Positions 1-8,093 of a stretch of DNA of 64,000 nt are shown piece by piece. The stretch is taken from assembly GCA_013141125.1 (NCBI GenBank), contig JABFRO010000001.1, positions 372,001-436,000 of the forward strand, read 5' to 3'. This DNA comes from Methylophilaceae bacterium. Its GTDB lineage: Bacteria; Pseudomonadota; Gammaproteobacteria; Burkholderiales; Methylophilaceae. How positions within the stretch are numbered: position 1 is the stretch's first letter; each line of letters starts with the position of its first letter. The position numbers and the translations under genes are program-made. The notes under the pieces were generated by a model. The model saw nothing but the letters and a program-made list of their open reading frames with translations. It had not been told where the DNA came from and searched no databases.

Positions 1-270
1 GATGAATTTCCGGAAATGGAATGCGTAAGCCCAAAATCACTAAACGGTACGCCCGTGACAATCCATCTGCAAGTGGAAGATGTCGATGCCGTTTTCAACC
101 AAGCCGTCAAGGCCGGTGCCAAAGTAAAAATGCCGGTTGATGATATGTTCTGGGGCGACCGTTACGGCGTACTTGAAGACCCGTTCGGTCATGCCTGGTC
201 TGTTGCCAGCCACGTCCGCGATGTCAGCCCGGAAGAAATAGCGAAGGCTGCCCAAACTGAATGCGCCTAA
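1..270 (+). CDS. VOC-family (glyoxalase/PhnB-like) protein, 5' partial
   Basis: The reading frame is already open at base 1, so the N-terminus lies outside the window. The visible 89 residues carry the second half of a vicinal-oxygen-chelate fold: a strand with TIHLQVEDVDAVF, then AVKAGAKVKMPVDDMFWGDRYGVLEDPFGHAWSV in outline (a loop with WGDRYG, then the DPFGHAW turn). The GxxxDPFGHxW pattern is typical of PhnB/YdcJ-like VOC proteins rather than true glyoxalase I. The substrate cannot be told from sequence. The DUF1579 gene starts 53 bases downstream on the same strand, and these two families are often neighbours. Confidence 0.8.
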   Translation, partial: DEFPEMECVSPKSLNGTPVTIHLQVEDVDAVFNQAVKAGAKVKMPVDDMFWGDRYGVLEDPFGHAWSVASHVRDVSPEEIAKAAQTECA

Positions 271-323
271 GCAAAATGATTTCATTTAAGAATACTGCTT
301 AACTAACCTATCAAAGGAGAATA

Positions 324-929
324 ATGATGCGCTACTTACACCTTACAATCGGCATACTTTGCCTTACCTTATTCACAACCGTTACCATCGCCAAGGAAAA
401 ACAAGCGGTACACCAGCAAATGGATCCGCAAGCCATGATGGACATGTACAAAAAATTGGCCACCCCCGGTGAACCGCACAAGCTGTTTACCAGTTTGGCG
501 GGAAGCTGGACTACCAAGACCAAGGAATGGATGGAACCCGGCAAACCGCCTGTGGAAACGACCGGCTCGGCGGAAATGAAGATGCTGCTGGACGGACGTT
601 TTCTCTATCAAGAATACACCGGACAGATGATGGGGCAGCCTTTCTCCGGAATTGGGATCGATGGCTACGATAACCTTCGCAAAAAATATTTTACGGCGTG
701 GATGGATTCTATGGGAACCAGTATCTTCATGATGGAAGGCACGGCCAGCGCCGACGGAAAGGCCATCACCTTGGAAGGCAAACACCCAGAACCGGGCGGC
801 GGTTACATGACGCACCGTGCCATCTGGAAGATAATCGACAGCAATAACCAAACCTTCGACATGTATGGCGCCCATCACGGCGGCAAGGAAATGAAGATGA
901 TGGAGATTGTTTACACAAGAAAGCCATAA
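324..929 (+). CDS. Exported DUF1579 domain protein
   Basis: 201 residues. An N-terminal hydrophobic stretch (about residues 5-22, ending before KEKQAV) looks like a signal peptide. The body matches the DUF1579 pattern: a SLAGSW start of the beta-barrel, LLDGRFLYQEYTG, GIGIDGYDNLRKKY and WMDSMGTSI. DUF1579 proteins are small lipocalin-like barrels of unknown function. A good Shine-Dalgarno (AAAGGAGA, 313-320) precedes two consecutive ATGs; the second (327) has the better spacing, and either is possible. The family assignment is recognition, not a search. Confidence 0.8.
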   Translation: MMRYLHLTIGILCLTLFTTVTIAKEKQAVHQQMDPQAMMDMYKKLATPGEPHKLFTSLAGSWTTKTKEWMEPGKPPVETTGSAEMKMLLDGRFLYQEYTGQMMGQPFSGIGIDGYDNLRKKYFTAWMDSMGTSIFMMEGTASADGKAITLEGKHPEPGGGYMTHRAIWKIIDSNNQTFDMYGAHHGGKEMKMMEIVYTRKP

Positions 930-1005
930 CGGCCACTTTCATTAGCTCTCAACAAGCTTTTATTCAGCAAGCTTATGTCATCGGTATTTTTCAATACTCG
1001 TTTAC

Positions 1006-1034
1006 GGCGGGAGACTACTGTGTAGTTTCCCGCC
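1006..1034. terminator. Strong inverted repeat downstream of the DUF1579 gene
   Basis: A 13-bp stem (1006-1018 with 1022-1034, one G-T pair) around a 3-base loop, GC-rich at the base. No clear T-run follows on either strand, so it may be a weak bidirectional terminator or a palindromic repeat. A second, smaller inverted repeat (GTCCGA...TCGGAC, 1177-1194) lies in the same gene-free stretch 930-1364; I see no coding sequence there. Confidence 0.45.
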
Positions 1035-1328
1035 AGCTATAAACATCGTTAGATTTCGCCCATCCAGTTTCAGACATTATTTGGATAATCCGCCGTTAAA
1101 ATTAAATGTTGGCGAAACGTTTAATAGCCTCATTTTGACAGTCGGCTATGAAGAAAATAACCATATAATGCTGGCTGTCCGAGAAGGGTCGGACTGTCAC
1201 CTTCATTAAAATGAAAAAATTAAATTTCTGAATGTCGGGTATGGAGAAGCATGACTGGCTCTTAATTCCAAACTGAAAATTATCCTCATCTGAGCTAGCT
1301 GTCAGTTGATTTGGCTTCTCGAATAGAG

Positions 1329-1343
1329 TAGGATTAAATCCTA
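1329..1343. promoter_or_regulatory. Palindromic operator candidate of parDE
   Basis: TAGGATT-A-AATCCTA is a perfect palindrome 21 bases before the parD start. ParD-type antitoxins usually repress their own operon by binding such sites, so autoregulation is inferred. Confidence 0.5.
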
Positions 1344-1364
1344 TCTTTTCATTAAAGAGCCATT

Positions 1365-1640
1365 ATGCGTACAACAAAACAACTCAGTATTACGCTTCCT
1401 ACCGAAATGGCGGACGTTATAAAAGCCAAGGTCGCCGCTGGGGAATATGCAACCGAAAGTGAAGTCATCCGGGATGGATTACGAGTACTTATGGCCCGGG
1501 ATAGGGCAGTCGAAAATTGGCTGTTAGAACAAGTCGTACCGGCCTATGATGCCTTAAAAGCCGATCCATCCAGGGCCGTATCTGTTGAACAGGTTCGTGC
1601 CAGGCTTGCGGCTGAACATAAGGCCGCCACTAAAGCTTGA
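1365..1640 (+). CDS. parD: ParD-family antitoxin (CopG-like ribbon-helix-helix)
   Basis: 91 residues. The N-terminal RTTKQLSITLPTEMADVI is the ribbon strand of an RHH DNA-binding domain, followed by KVAAGEYATESEVIRDGLRVL, the hallmark helices of ParD antitoxins. The acidic/alanine-rich C-terminus is the part that normally wraps the toxin. The partner parE gene overlaps its stop codon by three bases (TTG start at 1637, TGA at 1638-1640), which points to translational coupling. A palindrome just upstream is the likely operator. Confidence 0.9.
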   Translation: MRTTKQLSITLPTEMADVIKAKVAAGEYATESEVIRDGLRVLMARDRAVENWLLEQVVPAYDALKADPSRAVSVEQVRARLAAEHKAATKA

Positions 1641-1954
1641 AAACATACCAAGTCAATTTCTCGCCAGAGGCAGAGGAACAACTTGCTGCGCTTTACCGGT
1701 ATCTCGCAGTCGAAGCTTCGCCAAACATAGCCGAACGTTATACCGATGCCATCGTCACCTATTGTGAAGGGTTAACGACATTCCCGCACCGTGGTAATTG
1801 CCGTGATGATATCCGTCCTGGGCTGCGGATAACAAACTACAGGAGGCGAACTGTAATAGCTTTCGAAGTGGGTGACGAACACGTATCCATCATTGGAATC
1901 TTTCATGGCGGTCGAGATTACGAAACGATTCTTCAGTCAGATAGCGCTGATTAA
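1637..1954 (+). CDS. parE: ParE/RelE-superfamily toxin
   Basis: 105 residues, the usual size. It starts with the beta-strand YQVNFSPEAEEQLAALYRYL, and then shows FPHRGNCRDDIRPGLRITNYRRRTVIAFEV and a C-terminal IIGIFHGGRDYE in outline, the ParE pattern (late GxxRDYE). ParE toxins inhibit DNA gyrase; other superfamily members cleave mRNA, so the target is inferred from family only. Translation must start at TTG 1637, because no in-frame ATG exists near the antitoxin stop. Confidence 0.9.
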   Translation: MKTYQVNFSPEAEEQLAALYRYLAVEASPNIAERYTDAIVTYCEGLTTFPHRGNCRDDIRPGLRITNYRRRTVIAFEVGDEHVSIIGIFHGGRDYETILQSDSAD

Positions 1955-2202
1955 ACCAAAGCGTTTTTCAAACCCGCCAAGAGTTAATTTGTTAAAATTC
2001 CAACAAATCATATTAAAACAATAAGTTAAGTGACTTCTCCAAAGCCGACATTGGCTCATATCAACCATTTCTGTAAGATCGGCCAATTCCTGCCGCTCAG
2101 ATTATTCGAAAGCTGATGTTCAGAAATAGGTAAACAGACCTTCGTGCCTTGTTTTCCTTGAGACGGATTTATTGGTTATCTAAACGATTATTTGAGGATT
2201 TC

Positions 2203-2637
2203 TTACGGAATTTGAGGATTCAAATCAATTGTCGTTATTCCTAACAACACATCGGCCAAGGTTGCTGAATCCAGCACATCTAAATAGGCATTCCCCGCTC
2301 GTGCAAATAGGTGCTTTAATCCACAGTTTGGCAGCAACCGGCAGTGCTGTTGTGCTGGGTCAAAACACTCTACCCAATTGAAGTGGTTTTCCATGCTCCG
2401 GACCACATCGCCAATATTTATCATTTCCGGTGGGCGTTGCAAAGCCAAGCCACCACCTTTTCCGCGTGTTGTTTTCACAAATCCTTTGCTACCCAGTTGA
2501 TGAACGACTTTTACTAAATGATTGCGGGAAATATTAAAAAAATCCGCAATTTCAGTAATCGTCGTTTGTCCGGTCGGTGACTTTGCTATAAACATTAATA
2601 CTCTAAGTGCGTAATCCGTGTAACTGGTGATTTGCAT
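2203..2637 (-). CDS. nsrR: Rrf2-family NO-responsive repressor NsrR
   Basis: 144 residues. The N-terminus MQITSYTDYALRVLMFIA and the winged helix (TITEIADFFNISRNHLVKVV, then TRGKGGGLAL) are classic Rrf2/NsrR. Three cysteines, C91, C99 and C105, sit where NsrR and IscR bind their Fe-S cluster. NsrR loses repression when its cluster reacts with NO. The divergent norCB operon and the nearby NO-related genes fit this better than IscR. A palindromic site lies 33 bases upstream of its start, so it probably controls both itself and the nor operon. Confidence 0.88.
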   Translation of the reverse strand: MQITSYTDYALRVLMFIAKSPTGQTTITEIADFFNISRNHLVKVVHQLGSKGFVKTTRGKGGGLALQRPPEMINIGDVVRSMENHFNWVECFDPAQQHCRLLPNCGLKHLFARAGNAYLDVLDSATLADVLLGITTIDLNPQIP

Positions 2638-2669
2638 GTTGCTTACTTCTGGGAAAAGAATTAAAGTAT

Positions 2670-2693
2670 AAGATGTATTTATTATACACCTAT
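2670..2693. promoter_or_regulatory. Candidate NsrR operator
   Basis: The 24-base site begins AAGATGTATTT and contains the dyad TGTAT-N5-ATACA (2674-2678 and 2684-2688). The half-site resembles the AAGATGYATTT half of known NsrR sites. It lies between nsrR and the start of the nor operon. The match is by eye only. Confidence 0.6.
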
Positions 2694-2875
2694 AAAAATA
2701 ATAAATTGTTAGGTGTCATCAAAGGGATTAAATCCGAAACTTTGATCATTTACAATGCCCAATTCTGAAGATAATTTGTGGTTTTTGCCTGGCACTTTGG
2801 AACTGTTAAAACAGCTGTCAAACGCTTCCAAAGTCCCAAGTCAATTTAATTTGATAAACAGTATGAGGAATCCGT

Positions 2876-3085
2876 ATGAAGTTCAGTCCATGTATAGCAG
2901 GCAAATGCACAGACCAAGGTACGCACTGTGAAGGTTGTGGTCGGACGCATGAAGAAATAGCCGAAACAAAAAAAATGATTAAGGCTTTAGTGGCATATGC
3001 GCAGTTGAAAGGCTATGAAAACCATGAAGAGTACGCCCTTTTTATTGGCAATACTATCCTGAATAAGCTCCTGAATCCCTCCTAA
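2876..3085 (+). CDS. Small cysteine-rich protein, DUF1289-like
   Basis: 69 residues. The N-terminus has four cysteines and the string HCEGCGRTHEEIAE, which resembles the CxGCGRTxxEI signature of DUF1289, a short putative metal- or Fe-S-binding module. The C-terminal half is a predicted helix pair (KGYENHEEYALFIGN). It is the first gene downstream of the candidate NsrR site, 76 bases before the membrane protein gene that leads into norCB, so it may be co-transcribed with them. Its role is unknown. Confidence 0.65.
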   Translation: MKFSPCIAGKCTDQGTHCEGCGRTHEEIAETKKMIKALVAYAQLKGYENHEEYALFIGNTILNKLLNPS

Positions 3086-3161
3086 GCAAATATAAGACGA
3101 CTTTGACAAACTGTATTGATTTTGCGTTGTTTTCAATCGAGCATATCAAGGTTAATCGCTG

Positions 3162-3488
3162 ATGATTGAACCCGTCGCTTTAGAAGATTTCTTTATCACG
3201 TTTTTTTCAGCCGCCTTAATCATACTGGCAGGTGCAAGCTACGCATTGCTATTTGCCTGGTCTAAGGTAAATCCAAATAATCGCATTAAAATCGCAGCTT
3301 ATGGTTCTTATGCGGTGTTGATAGCCTCGGTAGCTGAATTAACCAGGGCAGCTCACTTCCATGGTTACTGGCTGGTCATTTCCGTGGTGATGGTGATCGG
3401 CTATTTTTTTGCACCGATAGGCATTTGGCACTTGTGCGTTAAGACACATGCGGCCACAGATTTAATTACAACAACAGAGGAAAAATAA
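3162..3488 (+). CDS. Three-helix membrane protein of the nor operon
   Basis: 108 residues with three clear hydrophobic segments (about 10-32, 42-60, 69-90). I do not recognise a named family. Its stop codon overlaps the norC ATG by one base (TAA 3486-3488, ATG 3488), so translation is probably coupled. The position suggests a helper in NO reductase assembly or membrane insertion, but this is inference from context alone. Confidence 0.7.
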   Translation: MIEPVALEDFFITFFSAALIILAGASYALLFAWSKVNPNNRIKIAAYGSYAVLIASVAELTRAAHFHGYWLVISVVMVIGYFFAPIGIWHLCVKTHAATDLITTTEEK

Positions 3489-4084
3489 TGGAAGAAACAC
3501 CCATATGGGCTTCGGAATCATTCTGGAAGAAAACCGCAATCTGGGTCACGGCAGGTTCATTTTTAATTTTAGTAGTGTTGACCATGGATACCTTAACCAA
3601 AACCAGCGCAGGTAGCAAACGGGTACCCGCCTATGCCGTGATTAACAAAAAGGTCGATTACCAGTACGACAAGGCGTTGCATAAATCCATGCCGATAATA
3701 GGCGAGAATGAATTTTTATTCGGTAAGGAATACACGGAAGAAGAGGCTCGGCAACTGGTCGATTTAGGCAAGAAAACCACGCAAGCCAAAAACTGTATGA
3801 ATTGCCACACCTTATTAGGCAATGGTGCCTATTTTGCCCCTGATTTAACCAAAGCCTGGCTGGATAAAGGCTGGATTTCCAAGGACATGCGCGAAGACAT
3901 GATGGTGAAATTTTTAATGGATCCTGAAAACAACGCCCGTACCTATGGCAGCAACCGGAAAATGCCAAATCTAAAGATTACCGAACAGGAAGCCAAAGGC
4001 ATTATCGCCTTTCTAAAGTGGATGTCGAGTATAGATACCAACGGCTTCCCCTATAACTTTAAAACCATTGAAGCGGAAGATTGA
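3488..4084 (+). CDS. norC: Nitric oxide reductase cytochrome c subunit NorC
   Basis: 198 residues. A single N-terminal membrane anchor (about 15-35) is followed by a periplasmic c-type cytochrome domain: heme attachment CMNCH (C103, C106, H107) and the likely axial methionine in NRKMPN (M159). NorC passes electrons from periplasmic donors to NorB for reduction of two NO to N2O. Length and layout match NorC of cNor enzymes. norB follows directly, with its ATG three bases after the norC stop. Confidence 0.95.
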   Translation: MEETPIWASESFWKKTAIWVTAGSFLILVVLTMDTLTKTSAGSKRVPAYAVINKKVDYQYDKALHKSMPIIGENEFLFGKEYTEEEARQLVDLGKKTTQAKNCMNCHTLLGNGAYFAPDLTKAWLDKGWISKDMREDMMVKFLMDPENNARTYGSNRKMPNLKITEQEAKGIIAFLKWMSSIDTNGFPYNFKTIEAED

Positions 4085-4086
4085 GC

Positions 4087-5604
4087 ATGAATACAAGTCG
4101 ATTAAATGGGGTCATGCAAAACGCAGCCGCTTTGGGTGAGAAATCGCGCGCCTGTCTTAATGATTTCAAATCATGGGTGCAACTGGACAGCACCAACCTG
4201 AGCGATGGGCAACAACTGGCCGTCAAATACTTTACGGTCGCGGTTATATTATTTTTCGCACAAATCCTGTTCGGACTATTGGCCGCAACACAATTTATTT
4301 ACCCCAGTTTTCTTTACGAAATCCTGGATTTCAATGTCAACCGCATGATCCACATCAACGCCATGATCGTATGGATGCTATATGGGTTCATCGGCTGTGT
4401 TTACTGGTTTCTTGAAGATGAAAGCGGCACTGAAATCGTCGGCTTAAAGCTGGGCAATATTGCCTTTTGGGTGCTCACGGGTGCGGTCACTGTGGTGGTG
4501 CTGGTTTACCTGCTGGTGCAAATTGGTCCTGGCAAGGATTCCAGCCTCTGGTTTATTAATGAAGGCCGCGAATATATTGAAGCGCCGCGTTGGGCCGATA
4601 TCGGCATCGTCGTGGTCATGCTGATATTTTTCTATAACGTCGTGGCTACCTTCAGTAAAGGTAAATGGTCGGGTATTGCCGGGGTTTTAACCCTGGATTT
4701 GGTGGCATTAGCAGGTTTGTATGTTGCTGGCATGTTTTATATGACCAATATTACCCATGAACAATACTGGTGGTGGTGGGTGATCCACTTATGGGTAGAA
4801 GCCACCTGGGAAGTGCTGGTAGGTGTCATTATGGCGTGGTCGCTCATGAAACTGTTGGGCGTCAGGCGTAAAATCATCCAAACTTGGTTGTATATAGAAG
4901 TTGCCCTGATGTTTGGTTCGGGCATTTTGGGTTTAGGGCACCATTATTTCTGGATTGGTACGCCGGAATACTGGTTGACTATCGGCGGTTTTTTCTCAGC
5001 CCTTGAACCCATTCCATTAGTCGCTATGGTCGTCCACGCGGTTTATGATTCCGGTACCCATGCATTTAAAAATGGCAACCACCCGGCATTGGCTTGGATT
5101 ATCGCCCAAGCCTTCGGTAATTTTTTTGGTGCTGGCGTTTGGGGCTTTATGCATACCTTGCCACAAATTAATTTGTATACCCACGGCACACAGTGGTCCG
5201 CATCACATGGCCATTTGGCTTTTTTTGGCGCTTACGCGACCATTAATATTGCCTTCTTTTATTTAGCCATACAACATTGGCGTGGCGATGTCTGGATGGG
5301 TGGTGGCAGCCAGAATGCTTGGCGCTGGAAATGGGCTTTGGGTTTGCTCAATGGCGGAGTGCTCGGTATGACCATTGCGCTATTGATCGCGGGTTACGAA
5401 CAATCGTTTATTGAGCGTGCCGTGGAAGGCTCAACTTGGGGCGGCTACTTTACCGCGCAGAACCACCCGTCATTTCAAAGCGCGATGGTTTGGCGCTTGT
5501 TTTTTGGTACGATAACCTTTGCCGGATTTATATTGTTGGTCTGGGATTTATTGACGATTGGCAAGGGCGAAACAAGAAAAGCGCCGGAGATCATTGAAAG
5601 CTAA
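4087..5604 (+). CDS. norB: Nitric oxide reductase catalytic subunit NorB
   Basis: Heme-copper-oxidase superfamily protein of about 505 residues and roughly 12 membrane helices. Metal ligands are visible: a histidine in NRMIHINAM, the FeB-site HLWVEATWE with the glutamate typical of NorB, the GLGHHYFW pair, and the late ASHGHLAFFGAY region. It lacks a fused quinol-oxidising N-terminal extension, so it is a cNor-type subunit partnered with NorC. I chose ATG 4087; an in-frame TTG at 4081 overlapping the norC stop is also possible. Expression is probably under NsrR. Confidence 0.95.
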   Translation: MNTSRLNGVMQNAAALGEKSRACLNDFKSWVQLDSTNLSDGQQLAVKYFTVAVILFFAQILFGLLAATQFIYPSFLYEILDFNVNRMIHINAMIVWMLYGFIGCVYWFLEDESGTEIVGLKLGNIAFWVLTGAVTVVVLVYLLVQIGPGKDSSLWFINEGREYIEAPRWADIGIVVVMLIFFYNVVATFSKGKWSGIAGVLTLDLVALAGLYVAGMFYMTNITHEQYWWWWVIHLWVEATWEVLVGVIMAWSLMKLLGVRRKIIQTWLYIEVALMFGSGILGLGHHYFWIGTPEYWLTIGGFFSALEPIPLVAMVVHAVYDSGTHAFKNGNHPALAWIIAQAFGNFFGAGVWGFMHTLPQINLYTHGTQWSASHGHLAFFGAYATINIAFFYLAIQHWRGDVWMGGGSQNAWRWKWALGLLNGGVLGMTIALLIAGYEQSFIERAVEGSTWGGYFTAQNHPSFQSAMVWRLFFGTITFAGFILLVWDLLTIGKGETRKAPEIIES

Positions 5605-5630
5605 TTGAGCCATGAGCAGGGACAATATTT

Positions 5631-6650
5631 ATGAATAACAAAACAAAATTACGGTGGGGTATTTTAGGGGCTGCGCGAATCAACGAACGGTTAATGCCGG
5701 CCATTGTCGAGGCTTCGAATGCAGATCTGGTTGCGATTGCCAGCCGACGTCCGGGTGCGGCGGCACAGACTCTGGCTCAGTATGCCCCACAACAACAGCA
5801 GGTAAAAACATACGACAATACAGAAGCATTACTAGATGATGCTGACATTGAAGCCGTCTATGTGCCGTTAGCCAATCATGAGCACGCTGAATGGGTATTA
5901 CGGGCTATCGAACGAGGGAAACATGTGCTATGTGAAAAACCGATGGCACTCACAGTTACCGACATTGATGAAATTAAGGCAGCCGCCAGCAAGCATAACG
6001 TCAAGGTGATGGAAGGCTTTATGTACCGGTTTCACCCACAACATGCCCGAGTGCAAGAATTGATACGTTTAGGTACTATTGGCGAAGTCAGGTCAGTACG
6101 TGCCAGCTATTCCTTTATGATGCGACCTGCCAGGATGTATCGGCTTACAGAAAGCGTCGAAAATGGCGGCGGTGCCATGTGGGACATTGGTTGTTACGCC
6201 ATTCATTCAGCGCGGATGTTTTTTGAACATAATCCGGTCTCTGTAACAGCAATGTCCAAGTATGTGGAAAGCGGCGCGGATATTACGACCAGCGGAATCA
6301 TTGATTTCGGTGCAGGGAAATACGCGCATTTCGATTTTAGTTTCGAGCGTGCAAGGCGCAGTGAATATGAAATCATAGGTACAAAGGGCAGCATAAAGTG
6401 CCACACGGTATGGCAACTGCCGGGCGATGTCCCGGTCATTTCCTGGTGGACTGAAGATGGCCGGCAGTGCGAAGAGCACCTGCCTGCTGCTAATCACTTC
6501 CGGCTTGAAATTGAGCATTTCAGTGACTGCGTATTAAACGATACCCAACCGTTGCTGTCGCTGGAGGATGCCAAAGCCAATTGCCAAATCATTGTTACCG
6601 CTTTGCAGTCTGCTGCTCAGGGGCGGGTGGTCAAGATAGCTGAATGCTAA
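5631..6650 (+). CDS. Gfo/Idh/MocA-family NAD(P)-dependent oxidoreductase
   Basis: 339 residues. The N-terminal Rossmann fold begins LRWGILGAARI (GxxGxAxI form). The family motif CEKPMALT sits near residue 100, followed by the EGFMYRFHPQ segment of the substrate domain. These enzymes oxidise or reduce sugars, inositols and related compounds. The true substrate is not visible here. The gene starts 27 bases after norB with its own Shine-Dalgarno (AGGGA near 5620), so it may be read through from the nor operon without being functionally related. Confidence 0.88.
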   Translation: MNNKTKLRWGILGAARINERLMPAIVEASNADLVAIASRRPGAAAQTLAQYAPQQQQVKTYDNTEALLDDADIEAVYVPLANHEHAEWVLRAIERGKHVLCEKPMALTVTDIDEIKAAASKHNVKVMEGFMYRFHPQHARVQELIRLGTIGEVRSVRASYSFMMRPARMYRLTESVENGGGAMWDIGCYAIHSARMFFEHNPVSVTAMSKYVESGADITTSGIIDFGAGKYAHFDFSFERARRSEYEIIGTKGSIKCHTVWQLPGDVPVISWWTEDGRQCEEHLPAANHFRLEIEHFSDCVLNDTQPLLSLEDAKANCQIIVTALQSAAQGRVVKIAEC

Positions 6651-6739
6651 AGAAATAAACTAAAAAAATGATTTACTTTTGTTCTGGGTATCTGTGATAG
6701 AACTTGCCCTAGGGTCATTATTGCTTTTGGAGAAACTAC

Positions 6740-6910
6740 ATGCCTGAATTTAAAAAATACCGATGCATGGAATGCGAACATATCTATGATGAAGAAAAGG
6801 GCGACCCCGATAGCGGAATTGCGCCAGGGACACGTTGGGAAGATATTCCTGATGATTGGGATTGCCCGATATGCGGCGCACCGAAAAGTTTTTTTAAGTT
6901 GATGGCATAA
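6740..6910 (+). CDS. Rubredoxin
   Basis: A short gene encoding 56 residues: two CxxC pairs (CMEC near residue 9 and CPIC near residue 43) separated by the conserved [20 protein letters not shown] segment. These four cysteines bind one iron in rubredoxins, small electron carriers that in NO-detoxifying bacteria can feed flavodiiron or alkane-oxidising enzymes. No partner reductase is adjacent. A TTTGGAGAAA ribosome binding site precedes the ATG. Confidence 0.95.
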   Translation: MPEFKKYRCMECEHIYDEEKGDPDSGIAPGTRWEDIPDDWDCPICGAPKSFFKLMA

Positions 6911-7223
6911 TAGCCGTATCCATAAGCGATGGTTCCCTCCAGTTCCTTGGGATTTTTATGTTGATTGATAGATGTGATAGTGGCCCCCTGGGTCAATTCC
7001 AATAGCTGTTTCGAAGACAATGACGGCTTAAGGCTTGATACGGTCGAGGTTTGCCAATCATCGTTCACAACTTTGCCTTATCCCTAAGCCAAACGGGCTG
7101 CGCTGGAGATTGGCGTAAGTGCTAGACAATGCCCTAGTTGGGTGAATTTCAATCCAACGGCTGTAGGGAATACCTCATACTTGTTAAATTAATTGCATTA
7201 ACCGCCTACAGATGGAGAGTCCA
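6911..7223. other. Gene-free stretch between rubredoxin and MOSC genes
   Basis: I see no convincing coding sequence. A minus-strand open frame runs through here into the rubredoxin gene, but its C-terminal part is only the reverse of that gene and its start lacks a ribosome binding site. CCCTAG-type short repeats flank the rubredoxin gene (about 6708 and 7131) without clear meaning. Confidence 0.4.
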
Positions 7224-8015
7224 ATGCCACGCGTCGTTGCCCTATATCGTTATCCTGTGAAGGGCTTCACGCCAGAAGGTTGCGATGCCTTAACCGTACT
7301 CGATGAAGGGCGGATTGCCGGAGACCGGGTACTTGGTATCCGGTTTGCCAATTCAAGTGCCCTGGATGATGCCTGGAGTAAAAAAAACGAATTCGTCGCG
7401 CTGGTGAACACGCCGGGTTTGGCATGTCTTACGCTTCGATTCGACCACAGGACGCTTCATTTGGACATTGGCTTAAAAGGCTCAGCTTTGGTTGGCGGGG
7501 CACTGGATGATACCGGCCGTAAACGAATCGCTTTGGCAATAGAAAATTACGTACTCCAACTGGACGAGAATCCACTTTCTTCTCACCCGGAGCGTACCCC
7601 GTTACGCGTCGTTGGGGATGGGGTTGCTCCCCGTTACCAGGACAACGAGGCAGGCCAGATAACGCTGCATAGCCGCGAAAGTCTGGCTGCAGTTGCCACG
7701 GCTGTCAGTAACCCGGGCCTCAGTGAACTTCGTTTCCGTTCCAACATCGTTATTGAAGGGTTGGAGGCTTGGGAAGAGCTAAACTGGGTGGGGCGAAAGA
7801 TTTGTATAGGCCAGGTTATCTTTGACGGGGTGGCAATGAAAGGTCGATGCCTCGCGACACATGTTAACCCAGACTTCGGTGAGCGGGACATAACGGTCCT
7901 CAAAACGCTGGCCAATACTTTCAATCAGGACAAACCCACTTTCGCAATTGGGATGGTAACTAACGGTGCTGGCGGGCAGGTTCATATTGGGGATAAGGTC
8001 AGCCTTGTTGACTGA
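7224..8015 (+). CDS. MOSC-domain protein
   Basis: About 263 residues with an N-terminal MOSC_N beta-barrel (RVVALYRYPVKGF) and a MOSC domain containing KGRCLATHVNPDFGERD, whose cysteine corresponds to the residue that binds sulfur or molybdenum cofactor in MOSC proteins. These proteins act in molybdenum-cofactor sulfuration or reduce N-hydroxylated compounds (YiiM, YcbX, mARC-like). An N-hydroxyl reductase role would fit a hydroxylamine-handling region but is inference. ATG 7224 has GGAG six bases upstream, better than the ATG at 7212. Confidence 0.85.
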   Translation: MPRVVALYRYPVKGFTPEGCDALTVLDEGRIAGDRVLGIRFANSSALDDAWSKKNEFVALVNTPGLACLTLRFDHRTLHLDIGLKGSALVGGALDDTGRKRIALAIENYVLQLDENPLSSHPERTPLRVVGDGVAPRYQDNEAGQITLHSRESLAAVATAVSNPGLSELRFRSNIVIEGLEAWEELNWVGRKICIGQVIFDGVAMKGRCLATHVNPDFGERDITVLKTLANTFNQDKPTFAIGMVTNGAGGQVHIGDKVSLVD

Positions 8016-8093
8016 AAAAGACATACTTGGTGAAAAGGGATTGAAGCCTCAGGCATGCGCGTGGTGGGGGGGCGAGAGCCCTTTTAGCCTTTA

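Noticed and set aside
369-878. Long minus-strand open frame opposite the DUF1579 gene
   Set aside because: Mirror of a well supported gene; no ribosome site, no recognisable protein.
6784-7068. 94-codon minus-strand frame overlapping the rubredoxin gene
   Set aside because: Its second half is the reverse of rubredoxin; no ribosome site; first half not recognisable.
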